Assembly: GCF_029428675.1 (NCBI RefSeq)
Contig: NZ_JAJNEL010000001.1
Coordinates: 6,448,001 to 6,512,000, forward strand
DNA from: Streptomyces sp. JH14
GTDB taxonomy: Bacteria > Actinomycetota > Actinomycetes > Streptomycetales > Streptomycetaceae
DNA: 64,000 nt
Reading direction: 5' to 3'
Part shown: in pieces, positions 36,656 to 45,651 of the stretch
Layout of the letters: the number at the start of each line of letters is the position of its first letter
Position numbering within the stretch: position 1 is the stretch's first letter
The notes under the pieces: model-generated
The model's input: only the letters and a program-made list of their open reading frames with translations
Databases searched by the model: none
What the model was told of the DNA's origin: nothing
Made by a program: the position numbers and the translations under genes

Positions 36656-37260
36656 GAAGTGCTTCTTTCCTCGCCGCGTACAGGACCCTCAGCAAGTCCT
36701 ATCGTTGCAGGTCAGGAGTGCTTTCTGCTGTCCCGGTCACCCACCGGACACCACTCATGGTGAAAGCCCGAGGCCAGCTCAGCTAGGCCGACAGTCGGGG
36801 CGGCGGCTGCTCCGTCCCGCCCGGGGCGTGTTGCCCCGACAGATACACCGCTCCTTCCGTGAGGAGCCCGTCCCGTACGGCGTGGGGCGGCCGGCGCGTA
36901 CGTGGAGGGTGTTTCAGAGCGTTGAGAAGCCGTGCGCCGGCAGGAAGCGAGGCGTCCTCCGGAAGGCTGACTGGTTCCCTCTCACGCAGGCACTCGCTCT
37001 CCCAGACCGTGCGCAGGACGCTGGGTTCCGCGCCGCAGCCGGGCGCGAAGCATTCCACGAGGCGCGGCTGCTCACCTGCGGTGGAGCGGGCGCAAGTGCT
37101 CTTGCGGGCCGTCATGAGAGGGCCTTTTCGTCCGGCGCGGCGCGGTATGGCGGTCACGCGTCCTGCCCGTGAGGTCAGGGTGCACGCGAGGGCCGGAAGG
37201 GCGGTGACCCGTCCGACCCTCGCTCAGGTGCGCCGGGGGGTAGCACGCCAGGGAAGTGGG
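36656..37260. other. Low-information stretch between IS remnants and the island
   Basis: About 600 bp. It may include the unseen end of the IS1380-like element (a GAAGTGCTT word near 36657) and one weak minus-strand reading frame listed separately. I saw no tRNA or attachment-site duplication. Confidence 0.4.
36783..37115 (-). CDS. Doubtful hypothetical protein, 110 aa
   Basis: An open frame starting MTARKSTCARSTAGEQPRLV and ending GTEQPPPRLSA. It contains three cysteines near the N-terminus and a PEDASLPAGARLLNALKHPP stretch with protein-like composition. No ribosome binding site, signal or known domain was found. It may be a chance frame in high-GC DNA between mobile-element debris and the catabolic island. 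Confidence 0.25.
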   Translation of the reverse strand: MTARKSTCARSTAGEQPRLVECFAPGCGAEPSVLRTVWESECLREREPVSLPEDASLPAGARLLNALKHPPRTRRPPHAVRDGLLTEGAVYLSGQHAPGGTEQPPPRLSA

Positions 37261-37290
37261 ATCAGTCCACCCGGTACCGGGTGGACTGAT
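37261..37290 (-). terminator. 30-bp perfect palindrome after the binding-protein gene
   Basis: ATCAGTCCACCCGGT followed directly by its exact complement, 3 bp past the stop codon of the ABC binding-protein gene. The stem of up to 15 bp (fewer after loop formation) makes it a good terminator candidate. Confidence 0.75.
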
Positions 37291-37293
37291 GCC

Positions 37294-38850
37294 TCAGCTG
37301 ATCAGGGAGAGGAAGGAGACGTCGATCTTCCCGTAGAGGTTGGGATCGATGCCCTGGACCTTGTCCGAGGCTGCCGTGACGTTCGGCTCGCTCAGCAGCG
37401 GGAGCCATACGACGGACTGCTGGTTCAGGTCCACGACCTTGCTCAGCGCGGCGACCCGGTCGGCATCGGTCTGCGCGGCGGCGGCGGCGGACAGGGCCTC
37501 AGGCATGCCGGGCGCGGCGTACGCACCGGCGTTGTAGAACGAGGTGCTCGAGAGCAGGCTGCCGGCCGTCTGGCTCGGGTCCGGCCGACCGCTCCAGCTC
37601 GCGCAGGCGATGTCGTAGGCCTTGTCGGTGAAGAACTTCTTGGCCACCGTCGCGGCGTCGAAGACCTCGAGCTTCATGTCGATCCCGACCTTCTTCAGCT
37701 GCTCCTGGATGATCTCCGCACGACGCACCTCGCCGGTGTCCTGGAACGCCAGCCCGGTGATCTTCAGACCGCCGGAGTGGCCGGCCTTCGCCAGCAGGTC
37801 ACGGGCTTTGTCGGGGTCGTAGGCGAAAGTGTCGTCGAGCTTGGCGTCAGCAGCCCAGTAGCCCTTCGGGAAGATCGAGCTGGTCGGCTCGGCGAGTCCG
37901 AACGCGTAGGACTTGTTCAGCGCCTTCCGGTCGATGGCCACGGCCAACGCGTGCCGTGCGTCGACGTTGTTGAACGGCGCACGCGAGAAGTTGATGTAGC
38001 AGCCGCCGGTCAGCAGCGACGGCGCGCTGAGCACCTTCACGCCGGACATCGCCTTCAGCGTCGAGACGTCAGCCAGGTCGGCGTTGAGCACGACATCGGC
38101 CTGGTGCGCCTGCAGCGCGTTGTTCGCCGTCTGCTGATCGGCGAAGTACTTGAAGGTGATGGTGTTCAGGTACGGCCTTCCCGCCTGCCAGTAGTCCTTG
38201 TTCTTCTGGACCACCAGTTGGTCGTTGGCCGCGTACTTGTCGAACACGTACGCGCCGGCGCCGACCGGGTGCCGGCTGTAGTCGGCGCCCCACTTCTTGA
38301 CCGCGGTCGGGGAGGCCATCATGCCGGCGCGGTCCGCGAGGGTCAGGACGATGGAAGCGTCGGGCTGCTTGAGGTGGATCGTCGCCTCAACGGGACCGGT
38401 GACCTTCACGGAGTCGACGGTCGCGAGGTCGGAGGCGATCTTCGAGGTCTTGTCGTTGATGGCACGGTCGAGGTTGAACTTGACCGCGTCGGCGTTCACC
38501 GGGGTGCCGTCCTGGAACTTCACGCCGTCGCGGAGTGCCAGCACCAGCGTCTTCGGGTCCGAGAACTTCCAGGAGGTGGCCAGGCCGGGCTCCGGCTTGA
38601 GCGTCTTGGCGTCGAAGTTCACCAGGCGGTCGTAGATCGGGTAGAGCGACATGTGGTCTCCGCCGCCGAAGCTGGCGATCGGGTCCAGCGACGACGGGAC
38701 CAGCGGGTCCGCGACCGTGAGGCTGCCGCCGGCCTTCGGCGCCGCCGACAGGTCGGCCGGTGCCGCGCTGTCGTTACTTCCACAGGCCGCGGTCGCCAAT
38801 CCGACCACGAGCACGAGACCCGCAAGCTTTGTGCGCACAAGATTCTCCAT
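37294..38850 (-). CDS. ABC transporter substrate-binding lipoprotein (SBP_bac_5 family)
   Basis: A 518-residue protein. The signal ends at lipobox TAAC (Cys23), so the mature protein is a membrane-anchored lipoprotein. The body follows the dipeptide/oligopeptide-binding family: GGSLTVADPLVPSSLDPIAS near the start, then LRDGVKFQDGTPVNADAVKF, HPVGAGAYVFDKYAANDQLV and INFSRAPFNNVDARHALAVA. It probably captures the substrate for the importer encoded at 60.9-64 kb, at the other end of the island. It is transcribed alone, from an AT-rich promoter region carrying a TTGTCA/TCGTCA pair. Confidence 0.93.
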   Translation of the reverse strand: MENLVRTKLAGLVLVVGLATAACGSNDSAAPADLSAAPKAGGSLTVADPLVPSSLDPIASFGGGDHMSLYPIYDRLVNFDAKTLKPEPGLATSWKFSDPKTLVLALRDGVKFQDGTPVNADAVKFNLDRAINDKTSKIASDLATVDSVKVTGPVEATIHLKQPDASIVLTLADRAGMMASPTAVKKWGADYSRHPVGAGAYVFDKYAANDQLVVQKNKDYWQAGRPYLNTITFKYFADQQTANNALQAHQADVVLNADLADVSTLKAMSGVKVLSAPSLLTGGCYINFSRAPFNNVDARHALAVAIDRKALNKSYAFGLAEPTSSIFPKGYWAADAKLDDTFAYDPDKARDLLAKAGHSGGLKITGLAFQDTGEVRRAEIIQEQLKKVGIDMKLEVFDAATVAKKFFTDKAYDIACASWSGRPDPSQTAGSLLSSTSFYNAGAYAAPGMPEALSAAAAAQTDADRVAALSKVVDLNQQSVVWLPLLSEPNVTAASDKVQGIDPNLYGKIDVSFLSLIS

Positions 38851-39131
38851 TTACTAGCTGTCAGCTATCCCCGTGATCGGCTGTCCCCGACAGCGTGGCG
38901 CAAGTCACTCCAAAATACAAATGATTGTCAGAAAAATTCTTTCGTCAGATGCGAATCACTTTCTTTTTGAGGAGCCCTGGTCGCCGGCAGGGCGCGCCCG
39001 GTTGTGCGCCCGGGCAGGCTGCGCCCCGGCGGCGCGCGACGTGCCGAGCGGCCCCGAAGGTGCGCTGCGGGCAGTCGGCACTGATGAGGGCTCGGTCGAC
39101 GAGGTGCCGGATCATCGCCGGCCTCGGGAGG
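38851..39131. promoter_or_regulatory. AT-rich promoter region of the binding-protein gene
   Basis: 281 bp with a strikingly AT-rich core (about 38910-38975) in otherwise GC-rich DNA. It holds TTGTCA (38925-38930) and TCGTCA (38942-38947), 17 bp apart, in the orientation opposite to the gene. The same element occurs before three other island transcription units. Confidence 0.5.
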
Positions 39132-39851
39132 TCAGAGGTGGGAAGCCTCGCGCGGGCCCGGCGCGATCGTGACGAAGTCGGCGGCTACCTCATCGCGTGA
39201 GCCGAGGCGTGTCGCCGCGAAGTTGACCACCGTGAGGGACATCTGTGCGAGGTCCCCCTTGCCCTTGGACCGCAGCCACTGGATGTAGACAGCCTCGTTG
39301 CCGGCGACGAGCAGCGCCGCGAGAAGGCGACCGTAGAGGTCCTCCTCGGGATCGAGGTCGGCTTCGCGCGCGAACGCCTCGGCGAGCTCGTCCTGCTGGT
39401 CGAGCTGGATCCGGGACAGGAGCCGAAGCAGCGCCGGGACGGAGATGATCAGCTGTCGCTCTTCGTTGTAGCTGTCGAACGAGAGCAATGACGTGGTCTG
39501 GTCCACGATGAACGCGCGCCATCGCTCCAGGGTCGTCAGCTGATCCTCGGTCATGTGCGAGCGGAAGGCCTCGAGGTGGTCGATGTGGCGAGCCAGGGCC
39601 AAGCGTTCCTTGTTGCCGAAATAGCGCAGCAGAGAGCTGACCGACATCTCCGCCTCGTCTGCGATTTCTTCCAGGGAGGTCTCGTCGTAACCACGCTCCC
39701 GAAAGAGCTGGCTCGCCACCTGGGCTGCCCGCTCGCGTGCGCGCCGCTGCTTGCGAGCCCGCAGGTCGCGGGGGGGAGCGGCGTTCGCGGGAATCCGGGA
39801 TTCGGACTGCTCGCCGGCGTTCGCCGTACTCGAGGACTGGGTCTTCGCCAC
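39132..39851 (-). CDS. TetR-family transcriptional regulator
   Basis: A 239-residue protein. After a polar N-terminal arm, residues about 37-85 form the TetR helix-turn-helix: RERAAQVASQLFRERGYDET, then SLEEIADEAEMSVSSLLRYF and GNKERLAL. The remaining helices make the ligand pocket and dimer interface. It is the only regulator inside the catabolic island, so it probably represses the island until the substrate or its CoA ester appears. It has its own promoter region (39852-39989) containing paired TCGTCA/TCGTCT and a CAATAG-T-CTATTG palindrome, which suggests autoregulation. Confidence 0.93.
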   Translation of the reverse strand: MAKTQSSSTANAGEQSESRIPANAAPPRDLRARKQRRARERAAQVASQLFRERGYDETSLEEIADEAEMSVSSLLRYFGNKERLALARHIDHLEAFRSHMTEDQLTTLERWRAFIVDQTTSLLSFDSYNEERQLIISVPALLRLLSRIQLDQQDELAEAFAREADLDPEEDLYGRLLAALLVAGNEAVYIQWLRSKGKGDLAQMSLTVVNFAATRLGSRDEVAADFVTIAPGPREASHL

Positions 39852-39926
39852 GTTGACTCTCTTCGCTTCGATGGGCGACCGGGACCCTGCTCCGGCTGGG
39901 ACGCCACGGAGCCGCCATCACCGATC

Positions 39927-39966
39927 AGACGACAATAGTCTATTGAAAGTAGCAGTCTCCTGACGA
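39927..39966. promoter_or_regulatory. Candidate TetR operator upstream of tetR
   Basis: AGACGA (39927-39932) and TGACGA (39961-39966) are 34 bp apart. Between them lies a perfect 13-bp palindrome, CAATAG-T-CTATTG (39933-39945). The site is 76-115 bp upstream of the regulator start. Confidence 0.45.
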
Positions 39967-39989
39967 GTATCACCGAAATTGTGGCTTCC

Positions 39990-41645
39990 TCAGGAGCCGG
40001 TCTCGGTGACCGGAACCTCGCCCCGCGCCTGCCGGCGCTGCGCTTCGAGCTGCCTCAGCTCGGCCTTCTTCACGCGGTCGGTCGCCTGGGTCTTGGGCAG
40101 AGCATCGACGAACTCGACATGGCGCGGCACCATGAAGGCCGCGCACTTCGAGGCCATGAAGGCGATCAGCAGCTCCGCGCTCAGCTCCGCGCCCGCTGTC
40201 CGGACGACGAATACCTTGATCTCTTCCTCGCCGAGCTCGCCCGGTACGCCGATCGCGGCGCAGTCCAGCACGTCGGGATGGTCGAGCACCTCCCGCTCGA
40301 CCTCGAACGAGGAGACGTTCTCGCCGCGTCGGCGGATGGCGTCCTTGATCCGGTCGACGAAGTAGAAGCGCCCCTCGTCGTCGGCCCGAAACGCGTCGCC
40401 GGTGTGGAACCACCCGTTGCGCCACGCGGCGGCGGTCTGAGCGGGCTGCCCGAAGTAGCCGGCGTTCATCGCCCAGGGCGTGTCGGTGCGGCAGACCAGC
40501 TCTCCGACCTCGCCGGCCGGGACCGGGTAGTCGTGCGCGTCCACGATCCGCAGCTCATAACCGGGACCTCCCTGGCGGACCCTGCCGCAGCTGCGCCACT
40601 CGTCGACGGCCCATTCGCTCTCGGTCACGACGCTGACCTCGGTCATGTTGAACACCGTGCAGATCCGGACGCCGTAGCGGGTCTCGAAGCTCTTGAACTC
40701 AGGGATGAGCGGGATCATCAGGACGTCGCGCAGGCTGTTGTCGGCATCGTGCCCACCGGCCGCGGCTTTCCACAGGATGTTTGCCATCGCCGAGACGAGC
40801 GCCGTCGTCGTGCAGCCGTACCGCTCGACATCGGTCCAGAAGGCCGACGCGCTGAACGTGTCGCGGATGACCGCGACGACCCCGTACCGAATCGCGATCG
40901 AGGCGAACAGCCGGCCGCCGATGTGGTTCGGCGGGAACGGGCCGTAGAGGACGGTCCCCGGCACGTAGGTGTCCTCGGGGAAGACGCCCGTGGTCGTCGA
41001 GTCGACCTGGCCCCACGGCACGAGGACGCCTTTCGAGGGCCCGGTGGTGCCCGAGGTGTACATGACCATCGAGAGGTCGTGCGGTGCCCGGTCGTGGGCC
41101 GCCGGAACGTCCTCGGGAAGCGCGTCGCACCAGATCTCGGTGAGTGCGCGGGTCTCGAGGTGCGCCGAAGTTCTCGGGACGGCGGCCGAACCGGTGACCA
41201 GCACCCACCTCAGGTTCGGCAGCGACGCCGACCTGAGCACCTCGCACAGGTCGTCATGGAAGGCTGGGTCGATCACGACCGCGGTCGCGCCGGAGTCCTG
41301 GAGGATGTGCTCGAGCATCCGCCCCTTGTACTTGGTGTTGATCGGGACCTCGAGCACGCCGATGTCGGTGAGTCCGAACCAGAGGCGGTAAGTGTCCAGC
41401 GAGTGGGTGACCATCGTGGCCACGGTGTCGCCGGCGGCAACCCCGAGAACATCGAGGCCCGCACCCAGGCGGCGGGCGCCGTCGAACAGCGCCCGGTAGC
41501 TCACGCTTTCGCCCGTCGTCGCGTCGATCAGGCAGACGTCGTCGCCTCGGTCCCGTGCTCGTTCGGCCAGGAACCCCGGCAGTGTCCGGCTCTGAGGGCC
41601 GTCCCGGTCGATCGCCGAACCGGGTCGCGTCGTCACCTCGGTCAT
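39990..41645 (-). CDS. CaiC-like acyl-CoA ligase (AMP-binding), copy 1
   Basis: A 551-residue ligase of the ANL superfamily. Motifs in order are YTSGTTGPSKGVLVPWGQ (P-loop), FNMTE (adenylate), GWFHTGDAFRADDEGRFYFV, then DRIKDAIRRRGENVSSFEVE (hinge), and DRVKKAELR with the catalytic Lys near the C-terminus. It should activate a carboxylic acid to its CoA ester via an acyl-adenylate. The pattern resembles crotonobetaine/carnitine-CoA ligases (SLDTYRLWFGLTDIGVLEVP). It is last in a unit with a hydrolase, MaoC, ACAD, MBL, thiolase-like and DUF35 genes. Two paralogues lie at 56.7 and 59.2 kb. Confidence 0.93.
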   Translation of the reverse strand: MTEVTTRPGSAIDRDGPQSRTLPGFLAERARDRGDDVCLIDATTGESVSYRALFDGARRLGAGLDVLGVAAGDTVATMVTHSLDTYRLWFGLTDIGVLEVPINTKYKGRMLEHILQDSGATAVVIDPAFHDDLCEVLRSASLPNLRWVLVTGSAAVPRTSAHLETRALTEIWCDALPEDVPAAHDRAPHDLSMVMYTSGTTGPSKGVLVPWGQVDSTTTGVFPEDTYVPGTVLYGPFPPNHIGGRLFASIAIRYGVVAVIRDTFSASAFWTDVERYGCTTTALVSAMANILWKAAAGGHDADNSLRDVLMIPLIPEFKSFETRYGVRICTVFNMTEVSVVTESEWAVDEWRSCGRVRQGGPGYELRIVDAHDYPVPAGEVGELVCRTDTPWAMNAGYFGQPAQTAAAWRNGWFHTGDAFRADDEGRFYFVDRIKDAIRRRGENVSSFEVEREVLDHPDVLDCAAIGVPGELGEEEIKVFVVRTAGAELSAELLIAFMASKCAAFMVPRHVEFVDALPKTQATDRVKKAELRQLEAQRRQARGEVPVTETGS

Positions 41646-41655
41646 CAGCTCTCGG

Positions 41656-42126
41656 TCACCCTTCCTGGTTCTCGGCTCGCGCAGCGGCACCTGTGGATTC
41701 CTCGGGGTCGGGCACGAATCTGGGGAGGTTGATCTCGTCGTTCACGCGCTCGAACACCACCGTCATCGGCATCCCGATCCGAATCCGGTCGAGCCACTCC
41801 GTGCCGATGTCGGTGACCATCCGAACGGGGTTGGCCGTGCCGAGCTCGACGATCGCGATCGCGAACGGGTACCCGTGTTCCCCGGGAAGGGGCACCTCCC
41901 ACGCGGCACCGGGACCCGGGACGACGGTGTAGGTGTAGAGCGTCGCGTTCGGGTCGACCGGCGCCCAGGAGCTGGACCGGGAATGGCACTGCGAGCACAT
42001 CGGTTGCGGCGGGAACCGCCGGTGGCCGCAGTCGGAGCACTGTTGGACTGACAGCACGCCGTCGCGGCAGTGCGCCCAGAAGCCTGCGGTCTCGGGCGTG
42101 ACGCGGGGGACGACAGTGGTACGCAC
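41656..42126 (-). CDS. DUF35 / Zn-ribbon OB-fold acyl-CoA-associated protein
   Basis: A 156-residue protein. It has the four-cysteine zinc ribbon CSDCGHRRFPPQPMCSQCHS (about residues 30-49) followed by an OB-fold (LYTYTVVPGPGAAWEVPL, GYPFAIAIVELG). DUF35 proteins bind acyl-CoA and pair with thiolase-like enzymes; ChsH2 with the aldolase Ltp2 is the known case. The partner here is the gene 3 bp upstream. Its stop lies 10 bp before the ligase start, so the genes are one operon. Confidence 0.93.
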   Translation of the reverse strand: MRTTVVPRVTPETAGFWAHCRDGVLSVQQCSDCGHRRFPPQPMCSQCHSRSSSWAPVDPNATLYTYTVVPGPGAAWEVPLPGEHGYPFAIAIVELGTANPVRMVTDIGTEWLDRIRIGMPMTVVFERVNDEINLPRFVPDPEESTGAAARAENQEG

Positions 42127-42129
42127 GTC

Positions 42130-43290
42130 TCACCGATCCTGGGTCAGGACGAGGGCGCTGGTCGGACCCGGCGCGCCGCCGGTGACGAGCGCGACCTCCG
42201 CGTCGGGCACCTGCGCGGCCGCGGTGCCCCGGATCTGACGGACTCCCTCGACGATGTGGTTGAAGCCGTGGATGTACGCCTCGCCGAGGTGGCCGCCGTG
42301 CGTGTTGACGGGCAGGCCCTGGCCCAGCTGGATCCCAACGTCCTGGACAAACGGGCCGGCCTCGCCCTTCTCGCAGAATCCGTAGTCCTCGAGCTGGGCG
42401 AGCAGGGTGTAGCTGTAGCAGTCATAGATCTGGGCGACGTCGATGTCCGCGACCGAGATCCCGGCGCGGGCGTACAGGCGCGGCGCGAGCGTCCGGGACG
42501 CGTACTCGGTGATCGGGCCGTCGCGCAGCGGCCAGAGCTCCCAGAACGGTGTCGTGCGTGGCGCGGTCGCTCCGAGAGCCGCGGCGATGACCACCGGCTG
42601 CTGGCGCAGGCTGCGCGCCCGTGCCGTCGACGTCACCACGACCGCGCACGCCCCCGCGCTCGGGAAGATGAAGCAGTCGGCCTCGCGCAGCGGCGCCGCG
42701 ACGTACGGCGACGCGCCGTACTCGCCGGGCGCCAGCGCTCCGCGCAGCGCGTTCGGGTTGGTCACGGCATGGGCGCGCATCGCCTCCACGATCAGTCCCA
42801 GGTGCTCCTCGGTCGTCCCGAACTCGTGCATGTGGCGCCGGCACTGCAGTGCGAAGGTCTGGGCGAGCTGGCCCCAGCCGTAGGGGCGGACGAACTCGCG
42901 CAGGCCCGCCTGCCGGGCGGCGATCCACTGGGAGTTGTGCCGCGCGCCCGCGCCGAAGTCGTAGGCGGTCACGGAACGAAAGCAGACCACGACCTCGGCA
43001 GCACCGCTCTCCACCGCCATCGCGGCGTGGGCGAGCGTCGCGCACGACGCGGTGCCTCCGTGGGGGAGCTCGGCCCACATCCCGATGTCGGCGCCCAGGT
43101 TCGCTGCCAGCATCTCGGGGGACGTCGAGGTGTCCAGGCTGTACTTCACGACGCCGTCGACCTCACTGGGGTCCAGCCCCGCGTCGTGGAGGGCGAGGGT
43201 GATTGCCTCCAGTGCGAGGTCGGTGCCCGAGGCATCCAGGTCCTCGGTGAACCTGGTGCTGCCGATCCCTGCTACCGCTGCCTTCTGCAT
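42130..43290 (-). CDS. Thiolase-like (lipid-transfer/Ltp type) enzyme
   Basis: A 386-residue thiolase-fold protein starting MQKAAVAGIGSTRFTEDLDA. The N-terminal half has a possible nucleophile Cys in GGTASCATLAHAAMAVESG. The C-terminal half has the IYDCYSYTLLAQLEDYGFCE region and VNTHGGHLGEAYIHGFNH, a form typical of SCP-x/Ltp-like thiolases. Such proteins, when paired with DUF35, can be thiolases or retro-aldolases; the adjacent DUF35 gene supports a complex. It should cleave a beta-keto or beta-hydroxy acyl-CoA. Which reaction it catalyses cannot be settled from sequence. Confidence 0.9.
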   Translation of the reverse strand: MQKAAVAGIGSTRFTEDLDASGTDLALEAITLALHDAGLDPSEVDGVVKYSLDTSTSPEMLAANLGADIGMWAELPHGGTASCATLAHAAMAVESGAAEVVVCFRSVTAYDFGAGARHNSQWIAARQAGLREFVRPYGWGQLAQTFALQCRRHMHEFGTTEEHLGLIVEAMRAHAVTNPNALRGALAPGEYGASPYVAAPLREADCFIFPSAGACAVVVTSTARARSLRQQPVVIAAALGATAPRTTPFWELWPLRDGPITEYASRTLAPRLYARAGISVADIDVAQIYDCYSYTLLAQLEDYGFCEKGEAGPFVQDVGIQLGQGLPVNTHGGHLGEAYIHGFNHIVEGVRQIRGTAAAQVPDAEVALVTGGAPGPTSALVLTQDR

Positions 43291-43342
43291 GCGTCACCTC
43301 TCTCGCAGTCGGACCTGTCGTGCGCGGAGCCGGCCGACGTCG

Positions 43343-44455
43343 TCATGCCGTGGTCCCGGGGTGGACGGCACGGAAGACGACGCCATCGGGGGAGTCCTGC
43401 CGGGTGGCCTGACCCCGGGCGACCAGGAGCTCCAGGTGCGCCTTGGTCTCCATCGCCGCCATGCCCTGGCTCATCGTGTCCAGCTCGCTCATCGCCTTCT
43501 CATGGCGCGTCCAGTGCAGCTGGTGGGCCACGGCGTACGCGGTCGCCGCCGACGGCGCCAGTGCCTGCAGGCTCGCCTCGAGCCGGTGCTCGTGGAAGGC
43601 GAGCAGCTCGTCGACCCGGGCATGCGCGGACGGCGCGACCGGGCCGTGCGCCGGCAGGAGCTGAAGGTCGGGCAGGGCCCGCACCTTCGTCAGCGACGCC
43701 ATGAAGTCGCCCAGAGGGTCAGGCGACGGCGGGGCGGTGAACCCGATCGAGGGCGTGATCGTCGGCAGCACGTGGTCGCCGGCGAACAGCAGGCCGGCCT
43801 CCAGCTCGGTGAAGACGTAATGCCCCGGGGTGTGCCCGGGTGTGTGGATCGCCCCGAACGTCCGGGTGCCGACATCGATCTGGACGTCACCGTCGAGCCA
43901 GCGGTCGGGGGAGCGCCACCAACGGGGGTCGTAGACCTCGTGATCCACGCGGGACCAAGCGGCGGCCAGCTCGAGTGCGCCGGCCAAGGCCAACGCGCCG
44001 GCGAACGGGCTCTCGGCCAGCTGGTCGAGCCGGTGGACCAGCTCCAGGCCGGGCTTCTCTGCGGCGCCCAGGAGGATCTCCGCTGCGTACTCGCCGCCGA
44101 GCGCGCTTGCCATGGTGTAGTGGTCGCGATGGATGTGGGTGACCAGGAATCGCCTGATGTCGCCGAAGCCGTACCCGATCTGGCGCAGGCAGCGCTCCAG
44201 GGTGCTGCGCGCGACCTCGATCGCCCACCCGCCGTCGACCAGGGTGAGCCCGTCCGTGTGCTCGATGACGTACACGTTGACGGCCTTCAGGCTGTCCATG
44301 GGCAGCGGCAACGGAATCCGGTAGATGCCGTCGGCTACTTTCCACGCGCCCTCGGCGCTCCAGTGCTCACCGGAGTCCGGCGAGACCGCGTAGGCAGTTG
44401 GCGTGCTCGCCGATGTTCCGGGTCGGGCACCCCGGGTCGTCGTTCCTGGCTCCAC
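43343..44455 (-). CDS. MBL-fold metallo-hydrolase
   Basis: A 370-residue protein with the complete metal site: THIHRDHYT (HxHxDH), HTPGHTPGHYVF, AGDHVLP and LLPAHGP. The C-terminal 90 residues form a helical extension (LLAFHEHRLEASLQAL) seen in acyl-CoA- or beta-lactamase-like hydrolases of catabolic clusters. It may hydrolyse a CoA thioester or lactone. It is in the same operon as the thiolase-like gene (52 bp downstream) and the acyl-CoA dehydrogenase (40 bp upstream). Confidence 0.9.
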   Translation of the reverse strand: MEPGTTTRGARPGTSASTPTAYAVSPDSGEHWSAEGAWKVADGIYRIPLPLPMDSLKAVNVYVIEHTDGLTLVDGGWAIEVARSTLERCLRQIGYGFGDIRRFLVTHIHRDHYTMASALGGEYAAEILLGAAEKPGLELVHRLDQLAESPFAGALALAGALELAAAWSRVDHEVYDPRWWRSPDRWLDGDVQIDVGTRTFGAIHTPGHTPGHYVFTELEAGLLFAGDHVLPTITPSIGFTAPPSPDPLGDFMASLTKVRALPDLQLLPAHGPVAPSAHARVDELLAFHEHRLEASLQALAPSAATAYAVAHQLHWTRHEKAMSELDTMSQGMAAMETKAHLELLVARGQATRQDSPDGVVFRAVHPGTTA

Positions 44456-44495
44456 CGACGTTCGACTCCTCTCGGTGCGGGTGCGGGTTCGGGAG

Positions 44496-45641
44496 CTACA
44501 GACCGAGGTCGCGGCCGATGAGCTCCTTCATGATCTCGTTCGAGCCGGCCCAGATCCGGGTGACCCGGGCGTCTCTCCAGGCGCGGGCGACCCGGTACTC
44601 GTTCATGTAGCCGTAACCGCCGTACAGCTGAACGCAGTGGTCGAGCACGTCGTTCTGCACGGTCGACGACCACAGCTTCGCCTTGGCCGCGTCCACCGGC
44701 CCGAGTTCGCCGCGAGCATGTGCCAGCACGCACTTGTCGACATATGCCTCGGTGACTTCCACCTGGGTGAACAGGTTCGCAAGCAGGAACTTGTTGTGCT
44801 GGAAGGAGCCGATCGACTGCCCGAACGCCTTCCGGTCGAGGGCGTACTCGAGCGTCTCGAGCAGGATCTGCTTCGCGTGCGCGATGTTGGACACTGCCGC
44901 GCCCAGGCGTTCCTGGGGCAGGTTCCGCATCATGTGGACGAAGCCCTGGTCGAGCTCGCCGATGATCTCGGCATCGGTGACCCGCACGTTGTCGAAGAAC
45001 AGCTCCGCCGTGTCGGACTCGTCCTGGCCGACCTTGTCGAGCTTGCGGCCGCGGCTGAAGCCCTCCCTGTCCGCCTCCACGCCGAACAGGGTGATGCCGC
45101 GGGCTCCCTTGGCGGGGTTGGTCCGGGCCGCGACGAGCACGAGGTCCGCCGAGTAGCCGTTGGTGATGAACGTCTTCGAACCGTTGATCACCCAGCCGTC
45201 GCCGTCGCGCACCGCGGTCGTCTTCAGCGCCGCGAGATCCGAACCGGCCGACGGTTCGGTCATGCCGATGGCGCAGATGAGCTCGCCCGACGCGATGCGG
45301 GGCAGCCAGCGCTGTCTGGCCTCCTTGGTCGCCAGCTCGACGATGTACGGCGCCACGATGTCGGCGTGGATCCCCCAGCAGGAGATCAGTGCCGCGTTCA
45401 CCTTGGCGAACTCTTCGCCGAGCGCGGCGTTGAACCGGTAGTCCCCGGCCGCGCAGCCGCCGTACTCCTCGGGGATCTCCAGACCCAGGAATCCCTGCTT
45501 GCCCGCTTCGAGCCAGAACTCCCGTGGGATCGCCTTGTTCGTGGCGTACTCCCCGACGTCCGATACGACCGAGCGTTGCAGGAACTCCCGGACAGAGGAC
45601 CGGAACGCCTCGTGGTCCTCCTCGTAGATGTCGCGTTTCAT
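44496..45641 (-). CDS. Acyl-CoA dehydrogenase
   Basis: A 381-residue flavoenzyme of the usual length. It shows GLEIPEEYGGCAAGDYRF, GMTEPSAGSDLAALKTTAV (FAD/substrate), GFVHMMRNLPQERLGAA and VQLYGGYGYMNEYRVARAWR. The C-terminus reads IWAGSNEIMKE, where short-chain enzymes have the catalytic Glu in EGT-E; many actinobacterial members use a Glu elsewhere, as in isovaleryl-CoA dehydrogenase. It should introduce an alpha,beta double bond into the CoA ester. It sits between the MBL and MaoC genes of one operon, with spacings of 40 and 10 bp. Confidence 0.94.
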   Translation of the reverse strand: MKRDIYEEDHEAFRSSVREFLQRSVVSDVGEYATNKAIPREFWLEAGKQGFLGLEIPEEYGGCAAGDYRFNAALGEEFAKVNAALISCWGIHADIVAPYIVELATKEARQRWLPRIASGELICAIGMTEPSAGSDLAALKTTAVRDGDGWVINGSKTFITNGYSADLVLVAARTNPAKGARGITLFGVEADREGFSRGRKLDKVGQDESDTAELFFDNVRVTDAEIIGELDQGFVHMMRNLPQERLGAAVSNIAHAKQILLETLEYALDRKAFGQSIGSFQHNKFLLANLFTQVEVTEAYVDKCVLAHARGELGPVDAAKAKLWSSTVQNDVLDHCVQLYGGYGYMNEYRVARAWRDARVTRIWAGSNEIMKELIGRDLGL

Positions 45642-45651
45642 TTTCTGGTCC

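Noticed and set aside
36700..36790. Possible tRNA-end attachment site next to the integrase remnant
   Set aside because: The sequence near GTTGCAGGTCAGGAGTG does not fold as a tRNA end and no second copy was seen in the window.
37261..37290. 30-bp palindrome considered as an operator or recombination site
   Set aside because: It lies 3 bp behind a stop codon and has no second copy in the window, so a terminator is the simpler reading.
39981..41732. 583-codon plus-strand frame, and similar long antisense frames at 42070, 43052, 44403 and 59271
   Set aside because: All are antisense shadows of acyl-CoA pathway genes on the minus strand, an effect of high GC in third positions.
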